From assembly GCF_018873765.1 (NCBI RefSeq), contig NC_057924.1, forward strand, positions 1,860,001-1,924,000: a stretch of 64,000 nucleotides of DNA. Direction: 5' to 3'. The notes below the pieces were generated by a model. That model was given only the letters and a program-made list of their open reading frames with translations. It was not told the origin of the DNA and made no database searches. Shown here in pieces: positions 13,867 through 23,822 of the stretch. Made by a program: the position numbers and the translations under genes. The stretch is from Telopea speciosissima. Lineage: Eukaryota > Streptophyta > Magnoliopsida > Proteales > Proteaceae. Each line of letters begins with the position of its first letter. The first letter of the stretch is position 1.

Positions 13867-15445
13867 TTCATTCATCATATTTTAATTATCTGTGGAACAT
13901 CATAATTGAGGATTGACCGTTGTCTAAAACCAAGTTGTCATTGTGTTGATTTGAATATATCAATTCAAATATGATATGAATTTAATTATATGATTTGAGT
14001 TCAATTATGTAATATTAGAATTAGGGCAATAGATCATTGCATGTCACTTGGCCCCTACACTAGCGTCGAGGCCAATGAGTGCGTGCAGGGGCATCAACGG
14101 ACATGATGGTTATTTCATGCAATCCTGTATGTGGGCACATGTTTCACACGACCAAGTAGTACTCTTTTTTCCCTTAGACTTATTAGTGTAGTAGTAATGA
14201 TAGCGTTGTGTTGTCAGCTCCATAGTTTCTAAATAAGAGTAAATCCACAGTTAACTAGGAAAATTTTAAATTGCTCTATTTTTTTTTTATTTCTTTAAGA
14301 AAGTTAATAAAATTTCTATTTCAATGGCTACTATTCTTCTTCTTTTGGCTTTTAAAGAAAAATAAAAATGCATTTTCATTGTAAATTCTAGTTGGTGAGT
14401 GAGATCTTATTTGAGTTTGAAATTCTCTTGTAATGAGATGAGTTCTCAAGAGACCCTAGAGCTAGAATTAAGTGGCCATCTATTCATCTCTAACCCTTAT
14501 TATCATGTACTTTTTTTTTTTTTTTTTTGGCAATAAAACTTAAATCATTTTATATCTTATCTTGTTTTTTTTTATTTATTTGAATAAGGGAAAGAACCAC
14601 ATAAAGAATGGATCCATAAGATTGTTAAATATCAATATGTTTGAGGGTTTATCAAGTGCATTTTCTATAGATCTAACAATCACAATATCTGTTTACCCCC
14701 CCCCCCCCAAATCACAATATCTAAATCATTTTCCCCATTTTGAGTTAATGTAGAAGTAAAACTTAATAACTTTAGGAAATACGCGAGGAAGACATCAATT
14801 CAAGTAGATTGTAAGGTTGAGTTATACTACTAAATTTGACATGTGGCCAATCAATATTGGACTGCAAATCCTAATCTACCCGATGGTTCAAATTTTACAC
14901 CCAACCTTTCCATGTGGCTCAAATATTGGTTATGATACTTTGCTTCATGGCAATTTAGCAAAATTTTGTATTCCTTGCATTTGTTTTGCCATATGTATTT
15001 ATTTTTTGTTTAACCGAACTGCCATGTGGCAAGTGTAGTGAACAATAGTGCAATACAAATTTTTTAGATTAAAATTCATAGGAATTGATAAGCCTAAAAA
15101 ACATAATGTAGTCGTAATATTGATTTTTTTTACTATTTACTAATATATTATTTTGGGAGACCTATAGACCTGAACAAAGATGCATTTTGCTTTGTTGTCC
15201 AATGCCCCAAAAGTAAAATTAAATAGGGAAAGATTTTTAGTTTTATTTTTTCCTTTTTAGGTCTCCGAGTATAAAATAAAAGAATAGTTTACTTAAGGCT
15301 TCTTTGGTGTCATTTGTAGTTTTTATTTTTGTTCAAAAAAACGTTTTTGGTTGTCTTTGGTATCATCTATGGAGCTTATTTCTACTTTAAAAAAAATTAC
15401 AAAAACTCAAAAACCACAAATAGGTCCTGACCCATTTATGTGTTT
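13867..15445. other. AT-rich intergenic sequence, with one dispersed repeat at 14,025-14,175
   Basis: No gene recognised. At 14,025-14,175 a block (CACTTGGCCCCTACAC, then GAGGCCAATGAG, then CGTGCAGGGGCA) resembles blocks near 36,240-36,420, 49,990-50,165 and 58,010-58,130, so it is a dispersed repeat. Poly-T runs (14,511-14,528) and a poly-C run (14,696-14,708) are present. Confidence 0.5.
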
Positions 15446-15449
15446 TGAC

Positions 15450-15612
15450 AAAAAATCAGTGCACAAGGCTCCCTCCACTGTGGGGTCTAGGAGAGTCATA
15501 ATGTTATGCAGCCTTACCCCTCGTTTCTTGGAGAAACTATTTCCTAACTCGAACTAGTGACCAATATGTTGCAATGGAGCAACCTTACCGTTGTGCTGAA
15601 GTCTACCCTCTT
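15450..15612 (-). mobile_element. Au-type SINE (tRNA-derived), partial
   Basis: Read on the minus strand, the order is that of plant Au SINEs: box-A-side CGGTAAGGTTGCTCCATTG, a degenerate box B around AGTTCGAGTTAGGAAATAG, then GGTAAGGCTGCATAACATTA and a 3' part ending AGCCTTGTGCACTG. Several substitutions show it is old. A related copy lies at 29,330-29,476 on the other strand. Confidence 0.8.
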
Positions 15613-17000
15613 GTGGGCATAAAATAATGAATCAAAATTATTTTTCTTATTCTGATTCACTCCAAAATTAATATTTTATGCTCCTTTGTTTTTCACTTCT
15701 ATTCATTTTTCGTTGCAACAAATATAGCTTCAAGAGATACTAAATGACAAAATCAACTCTCACACCCATCAAGAGGGAGTACTAAGCTAGTAAATCTGGA
15801 TGAAATATAATCACAATTTAGCATGAGGGGGGGGGGGGGGGAGAGTTGTTGCTTGCCTAGTTGGTAATGGAACTCATTTTGAATGATATAATATCTTTAA
15901 AGAGTGGCCCATTCAAGATTGGAAGAAATGCACTAAAGTGTAGATAGGTTTTGTACATGATTGGTTGGCAATGGAGCTGAGTCTGAATGACCTTAATATA
16001 TCTTACTAAAGCAGCCATAAGTGGAGCTGGTTGGCATCACCCTCCCCCCCCCCCCCCCCCCAACCTTATTGATTATAAATGGGCTCGGCCAGAGCATACC
16101 CATCTTCCCATTTTTAGATCCGAAGAGTTCAGGTTGGAATGACATATTGTCCGGGAAGTTTAGCTACCCACCAGAACCCACTCAATTGCCTCTGTTAGAA
16201 TCATCGTCCTCAACATAATCATCTGCAACGCAGGAGAAGGGTGTCAACCGGTTGGGCCCCGTCGAACTTAATCAGTCCCCCACTAATTTAAGACTTTGCA
16301 CTGTTTTTGCCTGTTTAAGTAATCAGGCCTCATAATACGTTTCTATTCGGTTAGTCAGTTGCTGATCCATAATCAGGCTCTCACTGTAATTGGATTATAA
16401 TCAGGCCTAATCGAGCAATAAACAGGCTATAATCTATTATCAATCGATCATAGTTTTTGGCCGGAGTACTGCCAAACCATTACCTTGTACCAGGAACACC
16501 TAATTATTAATCTGTCGGTACTTGAATCCTTCACGTTTATGAATTGATCGGGCCAGTCTCAGGCTTCAATCAGTCGGTTCAGATCAGGCCTACTGGCGCA
16601 GGCCATTTTTTCACCCTCCTTCACTTTATCAAACAATATCATGTGAGATAGGAGTTGTTATACCAAGGATGACAGCTTTCATTATTTTGGTGGTGTGTTA
16701 GGAGATTCATTACTTCTGTTTGTATGGGAGAGGATCAAAGGATCCTTCATGCCTCTTCATTTTCATGTTCTGTTCACGTCTTTGGAAGGCATGTGAACCA
16801 TCTGCAAAGTTAGGCATGAATACAGGCAAAAGCAGTGCAGGTTCCGATCACAGACCCACTTTCCTTATACCAACCTCTAAAAGACCCCAATACTCTAATT
16901 CGAGGCAGGCAGAAATTCCAATCAAAAGAATCCTGTTAGACAAAAAAGAAAAGAGAAGAAATGGGGTCAGACCTGAACCCTCCCTTAATTTACACTCTCC
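15613..17000. other. Intergenic spacer with homopolymer runs
   Basis: Holds a poly-G run (about 15,826-15,841), a poly-C run (about 16,043-16,060), and a stretch at 16,250-16,600 with repeated AATCAGGC/CAGGCCT words that looks like another degenerate interspersed repeat. No coding region is supported. Confidence 0.5.
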
Positions 17001-18144
17001 TCAGATTGCACTTTAGAGATGCAAGACCTACTGTGAATTCTACCAGTGTCTTCCAATGCTTCAATATGTAACATTTGCAGATAAGAAGATTACAGTATTC
17101 AACCATCTAATTCAATGAAACGAAACATTGATACGGCTTTAACAATGAAACCATTTTGTGAACTTCAAAGGCATGTTTTAGACCAGGAACTATCTTACCC
17201 AGCTTGCACGACATAGTTTGCCAAACACTATAAAATCACTGAGCAAAATTTTGTAATAGTAACTTTACAGCAACCAACCAATCAATTCAACAGAACAATG
17301 AAGAATAATCCTCACCATAAAAACATCTAATCAAATGTAAAGAAATAATTTAGAGCAGAAACATACCTAAATCTGCCCTTTCGCTGAATTCCTTTTCCCT
17401 AGTTGATGATACATGGCGACACCATTCAGAAGCATTGAGAACCAAAATGAATAGTGAAGAAACTCAAAAGTGTAACAGAAAACGGTAGAGAGAGACTGCA
17501 TTAGGGATAGAAAGCATCCAGTCACAAAGAATATCCTGCTAACCCCTTCTTCAGCCAGATAACATACAAGCTCAATCACCTCTCAGAATGTCTCCAAGTG
17601 AAGTTCCTTGCCATGTTGCTTCCTTTAAGTTCATATTTTGTCACAGAAAGGCAGTCCATGCAGACCAGATTGTGAATGCGAATCTTTTAGGACATAGAGA
17701 GAAACCCATTCAATAGTGAATAAATATGTTAGAAGAAAAGGCCAAAGGTCAAGAAGGCAATTCATAGATCACATGGTAAAGATTGTTTGATCAGGTTAGT
17801 GTTAGCCTTGAATATCTTAGATAAAGTTCTTGGATTTCTGGACAACACCCCCTCTGTATAGTGGGCAAATGAGCATCTGCCCAATGTGGCAGGTTCCTAA
17901 CAGTCTGAATGGCTGGCTCAGGTTGGTAAACATCATAAACTTGTAAAATCAGGTTACAGCCTCAATTATGTAAGGTAAGATCATTTCATGCTAGATGAAA
18001 CACCCTTGTATGATAGTGGCAAGACCAGCTGGACAATTTGGCATCACTCAATGCCGGATGATACCCCTTTCTATGATGGTGACATAAGCAGCTGTGCATT
18101 TTGGCAGGTTTGCAGAAGTCATCTAGACAATTAAGTGAATTATC
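17001..18144 (-). other. Probable 3' UTR / downstream region of the unknown-function gene
   Basis: Lies directly downstream of the stop at 18,145-18,147. Three diverged ~50-bp copies of one motif occur at about 17,846-17,896, 17,999-18,045 and 18,059-18,110 (a run like ACACCCyyTnTATrATaGTGGCA followed by a CAnnTTGGCA). No further exon with homology is recognised; the transcript end is not determined. Confidence 0.35.
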
Positions 18145-20491
18145 TCAGTTATCACTATCACTGATCTCAAAGCTATTGATATTACTTGCAACAAGGGAAG
18201 ATGAGATGAGTGGTAGTGTCTTTCTACCTTTTGATTGGCAGATAGAGATTGTAGGTTCATTCTTCCTCACAGCAATACTGAGATTATTGGCTGCCAAGAC
18301 AAAACGTTCCCCTACTTCTGCTGTTCCAAGCTTACTCCTTGAAGTTCCAGGACTTGGGTTGCCACACGAAGAAAGACACATTCTAGATGGTGTCTTGGCT
18401 GCATATGGAAGCCTGTTGCCAACTTGCAATTTAGTGCATTCCTCATCTGTTTTGGATTTCAGTGATTCATCTAGGTAAATTTGATCGGCTTCACAGGCCA
18501 CAACGTCATTACAAACTCCATACCTTGAAGGAGGGTCAAATTGGTTCACCTCATCAAACATTGAAAAATATTTTGTAATGATACCTGTCACTGATACTAC
18601 CTCAGATGAGCTCTGACTGTGGGTGCCCTCAATAATTGTCCACGAAGACCATTCATCTTCTCTACAGTCCACTTCATTCTCTCCGACATGACCCAACCTC
18701 TCCCTGGAAGAAAAACCATGACTGTCCATTCCACCAAGAAATCCTTCATCCTTTCCCTTAAAATTGTTTCTGTGCTTTTCTTTTAATCTCTTGTTTTTCC
18801 CTTCCCTTGTATTACAAGCAGACGGCAGTTCTTCTGCAGACTTATCAAGTTGCTGGAATCTTTCTTTCCTTTTTCTAGAATTGTTTTTCACGCTATCGTA
18901 ATCCAATTTAACATGCTCTTCAGGTTTCTGAGATCTAGTTAAATTGTTACCGTTATGAACAGAGTCACTTTGTTCAGCAACCAAACCTTGCAATGAACAT
19001 GGCTGATCAAAATTATTCCTAGGACTTGCTTCCACATGAAGAAACCAAGTTCCTCTCAATCCTTGATAGGCATTCTTTATAGGGACAAAGTTGGGTAGGT
19101 GGTAGAAATATGATTTTCTTTTGACCTATATGAATCCAAGACAAAATGAGGTCCATGCAGTAGAAATATTATAGGAAATAGCAGAAATGGTACCCGTTAA
19201 TCAAATTTGAATTCTAAAATATCAAAACACTGTAATTATTGTACCATTAATGCATTAACTTTGATCTCTCCAAACTTTGGGAAACAAGTGTGATGCTCCT
19301 TCCCAATTTCTCCTGTTAAACGATCATCACTCTGGTTACTTCCCCAGAAAAAAGAGTATCAGGAAGGCATTTTAAAGTTCATTGAGATTAAAAAAAGTAT
19401 CCTTTAAGGAAAGAAAATAATATTTGGTGACACAAGACAACGAAGAAAAAGAAAAGAGGAAAAAATTATGGAGCAGATGATGAATGCCTGTCACGCGATT
19501 AGAAGGGAAACATCATGACAATTCAATGGCCATACCATTGACTGAATGTATTCTGACCATCTAAAAGCACAAAAATACAATCTTACAGTTAGATCAATTT
19601 GAATAGGTTGATTATCGTCCAAGGATACCAAAAGGTTCTAATACATCTTGTTAAATGGAAGGTCCTGACCAATGCATAGAAGAGAAGAAAAGAAGAAATA
19701 ATTTTTTTGTCAATGGGTTATTTTAATTGAGATGGTTACAGTTAGAGCTTTAAACGCCCTATCCCAACTGCATGGAACTGAATCCACAATCCACACAAAA
19801 GAAGGAAAGGGGGTGGGGGGGAAGGAAAGAAAAACAGAGAAGAAAGCCCCAACTGCTTCGAGTTGGCACTTCCACACGATATATATCTGCTAAGTTAGCA
19901 TTCCAATGTTTCCTGTGGATAGTTAAAAGATACATATAATTGAAAACAAGTTACTGGGCAAAAGCATCAACAAAATTTCTGAGTGAATTGATTGATCATA
20001 ATTGCTTGAGTGCCTGTGGGAGTCATTTGCAATGTCACAAATAAAAGCCCCTAAAAAACATGGTTTGCATTCTGCAGGAACCAGAGGAAGGCAATGCTAA
20101 TACAATGAAATGGGGGCAAATTCAAAAAATGCATCTTCCTAATATATAATTAATGGATTAGCACCCGGGAAATTGTCGGTAAGTTTTATTTAAAAAGAAA
20201 ACGAAAAAGAGGAGCCAAAATTAAGAATTAAGGTAACAAAAGATGATGAAATACAAAAAAGATTACTGAATCGACAACACGAACAAGAGAGAGAGAGAGA
20301 GAGAGACGATTTTTCTTAGTTATTAAAGCGACAATATGAAGGAGAAAGACCCTATTTTTCTTACTTTTGAGATCACCAGCTGTTATGTCCGGCGAGACAG
20401 CCAGGACTAGGTGGGTTCCTAGGTTTGTGTCTGTAAACACTGCAACTTTGGTAGACAAATCCATTGACGCTTTGAGGGGAATTGGAAACAT
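18145..20491 (-). CDS. Conserved plant protein of unknown function, ubiquitin-fold-like N-terminus
   Basis: Three exons on the minus strand: 20491-20365, 19312-19245 and 19125-18145 (1,176 nt, 391 residues plus stop). The joins are GT/AG and in frame: DLK-REIGKEHHTCFPKFGEIKVNALM-VKRKSYFYHLPN. Residues 1-90 (VAVFTDTNLGTHLVLAVSP, then DITAGDLKREI, ending AYQGLRGTWFLHVE) have the feel of a ubiquitin-like domain, as in a set of uncharacterised plant proteins; that is recall, not a search. The middle is Lys/Arg-rich (SRKRKERFQQ; GKNKRLKEKHR), suggesting nuclear localisation, and the C-terminus (GERFVLAANNLSIAVRKNEP, ending FEISDSDN) looks conserved. The start is the first Met of the open frame; a second Met at residue 10 is possible. 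No enzymatic motif seen. Confidence 0.75.
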
Positions 20492-20911
20492 GGGTTTTGG
20501 TATATTCTCATTCGCTGCTAACTTTCAACTGTGAAGAGTCACAGACGATTGAAGAAGCACAGTACGAGACATGGAGAGTGCGGACGCTTCGCTCCCCGAG
20601 AGCACCTTGCTTCAAGATTTGAGAGCATGCGCTGGCGTTGGGGGGTTTGACACTGCAAGTCTGCGAGTGCTGCACTACCCATTATAATGTTGGACTGTTG
20701 GATACTTGAATGTGCCCCTAAAACCTCAAATACTGGATGGTCTCTACTCTCTACTCTCTCCTCTAAACAGCAATCTCGTTCGGCTGCTTGAACATGCACG
20801 TACATTAATTAATCCTTCGGAACTTTTTTCCCCGCAACCGGGCCGTAATCGAGTGGGCCGACATTGAAAAATCCCCTTCCCATATGGGTTTGGCAAACAG
20901 CCTTTTAAATT
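20492..20911. promoter_or_regulatory. Upstream region of the unknown-function gene
   Basis: About 420 bp between the gene start (20,491) and the Mutator-like insertion. It probably holds the 5' UTR and core promoter, because everything further out was displaced by the insertion. No TATA box is confidently identified. Confidence 0.4.
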
Positions 20912-22657
20912 GGGTTAAGTACGCGTACCCCTGTAATGCACTCAATATTCCTCGAACCCTCTAAGCTTTTGATACGTTCACGTACCACCTCTCAATATTT
21001 TACGTACCACCCCTGTTTTACCCGCTAATGCCATTTAAATCAACACCAGGTATTAAATGCATAAAAATTAGCAAACTATCCTTTCTAAATTTTGAAAAGA
21101 TCTAATTGCCCTGACCTATTTGCTAAATTTTGAAAAGATCAAAATGCCCTCATCTTTCCTAAATCATCATCTTCTTTTACATACCCACCACTATCGGTCC
21201 ACCACCACCGCCATCACCATCATCACCACCACCACCACTACCAACGCCACCCACCATTAACACCATCAACGAACGAACTAACAACGAAGCAGAGGAATCT
21301 GGTACTCTGAACTACAATCAAAATTTGCAGATCACAACTCATTTCATATTGCCAAGTTCTGGTCACCAAAAGGACAATATAGAACCCTACCCTCAATAAT
21401 AATTCAGTCTTCAATGGAACACGTCAGTTAACCACATCTTGTTTCTTCCTCCCCACCCCCCAATGTGTCCCTGGATCTTTATCACCTCCGGTTTGCTGAC
21501 CGCCCAGTTCCCCAGTTCCTCTAACAAAGGAGGACTGAAATGACCTCTCTACCCATGCCCAAACACCCTGCCCGGGTGGGGTCCACCATCCCCCTATTAG
21601 AGGACCTGGGGAACTGGGCCGGTCAGCAAACTGGAGGTGATAATTTTCCATGTGTCCCTTACCCACAATTCACAAAGACCTAGTCAATACACTGACTCAC
21701 TGAGAGCCCTGTGAAACACGCAAAATGAAAAAACAATTAACCCCATTCCCTCATCTGCATTTCCCACCCAACCCCTTTTCCTTTTTGTTCAACCCTGTTA
21801 CTGATTTTTTTTTCTTCAAATACAAGTATTCTACTACTCTGATTTAGAACTGCCGTTTTTCCTCCTCTTTTCCTTTTCTGATCTTTCTACGATTCTGCTC
21901 TCTGTCAGCTTTCCAGCAATCCTATCGTTTGGTTTCTGTTCTAGGGTTTCGGATCTGGATACATCTCTCTCTCCTGTACATGCAGCCAGTGTAACTTCAA
22001 TTTCATTGTTTTCGCTTTAAAACAAAGTAGATATGTAAAGTGAAATTGAAAAGGAAGAAATCCAGCAAAATCTTTATCAAAAGACGAAGGAGAAAACGAG
22101 AGATCTGTTACTCCGAGAAAACAAATCACCAGAGACACCAATCGTCCAATTCTAATCCCTTTCTGCATATTTTCCCTGATCAATCGGGTGCCCTTTTCTT
22201 CCTCCTTCCCCCTTTTCACAGTCTCCGATTCCGTGGGATTCCTTTCTGAATTCTGAACTTGTTCCTCCAAAGCTGCTTTTTTTTTTTTGTTTTTGAAATT
22301 TTATTATTTGGGAGATTTCAAAGTACGATTTACGTAGTGCGTACATTAGCTCTCTAAGAATAGTGGTGGTGGGTACGTAAAAGAAGATGATGATTTGGGG
22401 AAAATAAGGGCATTTTAGTCTTTTCAAATTTTAGCAAATAGACCAGGATAATTAGGTCTTTTCAAATTTTAAAAAATATAGAAGAAATGGTAGTTTGATC
22501 ATTTTATAGCATTTAATACTGGTGTGGACTTAAATGGCATCAGGGGTTAAGCAGGGGTGGTATGTGGAATATTGAGGGGTGGTATGTGGACTTATCAGAA
22601 GCTTAGGCGGGTACGAGGAATATTTGGTGCATTATAGGGAGTACATGTACTTTACCG
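20912..22657. mobile_element. Mutator-like element (non-autonomous), 1,746 bp with 9-bp target-site duplication
   Basis: Both sides carry the same 9-bp duplication TTTTAAATT (20,903-20,911 and 22,658-22,666). The termini are long inverted repeats of about 290 bp (roughly 20,912-21,200 and 22,365-22,657), pairing GGTTAAGTACGCGTAC with GGTAAAGTACATGTAC and continuing through AATATTCCTCG and AGCAAA/TTTTGAAAAGATC stretches. Long terminal inverted repeats plus a 9-bp duplication are the signature of MULEs. No transposase is encoded. The interior at about 21,830-22,260 looks like a plant 5' leader (TTCTAGGGTTTCGGATCTGG on the plus strand), so it may be a captured gene fragment. Confidence 0.9.
21473..21649. 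mobile_element. Miniature element nested inside the Mutator-like element
   Basis: A 177-bp inverted-repeat unit: the left arm TATCACCTCCGGTTTGCTGA matches the reverse complement of the right end (TCAGCAAACTGGAGGTGATA), and the arms go on through CCCAGTTCCCCAG. It is flanked by the direct repeat ATGTGTCCCT (21,463-21,472 and 21,650-21,659), a 9-10-bp target duplication. It therefore landed after the larger element formed. Confidence 0.85.
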
Positions 22658-22677
22658 TTTTAAATTTTAGTATTTTT

Positions 22678-22902
22678 TAAAGGAGAAAGTTTTCCTCCAC
22701 TCATAATGACGATTCACAAATCCATCCTAGGAATTTAGTGATGTTCCAAAAATGCTGTCGTAATTCCTTTTCCCATGTATCTCACATCTGCGATAAATGG
22801 GGAGAGGAAAACTCAGTCATTTTTCAAAATACCTCTTTTCATTGAGGTGGGATTCAACGCCTCCCAATTACATGTAGCAGGAAAATTTTGTCCTTTGGTA
22901 AG
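22678..22902. repeat. Short inverted-repeat element (weak)
   Basis: AAAGGAGAAAGTTTTCCTCC near 22,680 pairs imperfectly with AGGAAAATTTTGTCCTTT near 22,880-22,900. A similar GTTTCCCTCCACC...GGTGGAGGAAAATTTTGTC pair bounds 49,773-49,965. Ends and target duplication are not resolved. Confidence 0.4.
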
Positions 22903-23477
22903 TACCTAGTTCACAATATCAAAGCCGCGATTGATTGCTATCAATACTTTAACTAGGGTCATCTAGGTTTAGAAATGACCAGACCACGTCTGAGTCAGTC
23001 TTAGTTTTCATTGATTTGATTTGTTAGCCCGAGTCATGTGAAACTCACTAACTCTCCTTTTTTTCTTCTTCTCACCTAGGAAGTAACCAAAGCCTCAACC
23101 CCTCCTCACTTGAAGAGAGAGAAAAAATGAAGATATTAAAAATATAAGACAAAAAAACTGGACTCACTCAAATCTCCAAGTTTTGAAAATGATGAGTTGA
23201 GTGAAAAAAAACATAGTTTTCCAACTGAGTTAGAATGTTAAAACATGTATTTCTGTTAAGGGAGATGGTTCTCTAAGCAAATGACATAGGGGAGTGCGAG
23301 GTGTAACAAAATACTATCATTATGCGGAAGACAACAAAGTCATTTCACATGTGTGTGTGAGAGAGAGTGCTCTGTGCCCTACTCAATAGTTTAAGGAACC
23401 GTTTTTTTTTCCCTGTCTGGCTGTGCAGGGTTTTTTTTAAAAAAAAAATAAAATTTAAAAAGCATTTAATTTTTAAA

Positions 23478-23664
23478 TTATGTTTGATATGCATTATTGG
23501 AATGTATTATAGGTTGACAAAACTTTTTGAGACCAAACCCTAAAACAGGAAAGAAAAAAAATTTGTTTGATCTGCATTATCGTTCATGGATGTTATAATG
23601 CAATCCATTATGGAACGAGTTATCTTGCTCATTCTATGTTAGAAATGCATACCAAACACAGCCT
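23478..23664. mobile_element. Harbinger/Tourist-like MITE upstream of PARN
   Basis: Left end TTATGTTTGATATGCATTAT pairs with the right end ATGCATACCAAACACAGCCT. The element at 59,047-59,205 has the same termini and a clean TAA duplication. It ends about 160 bp before the PARN start codon, so it probably lies in or beside that promoter. Confidence 0.65.
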
Positions 23665-23822
23665 ATGGCACACAAACACAGTGAAACGCACCCTATTAGC
23701 ACTACTGGTAGCGTTGGGAGCAGGAAATTACCCGACAGTGAGCACACAGGCTTGTCCTTTGCCCCGTCTCAGACTCTCAGGTCTCAAAGGGGGACAACGG
23801 CAACCAGAGCTTGAGCCGAAAA

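Noticed and set aside
20539-20805. Minus-strand 88-codon frame upstream of the unknown gene
   Set aside because: Lies in the presumed leader/promoter region, has no recognisable domain, and is not in phase through a splice site I can support.
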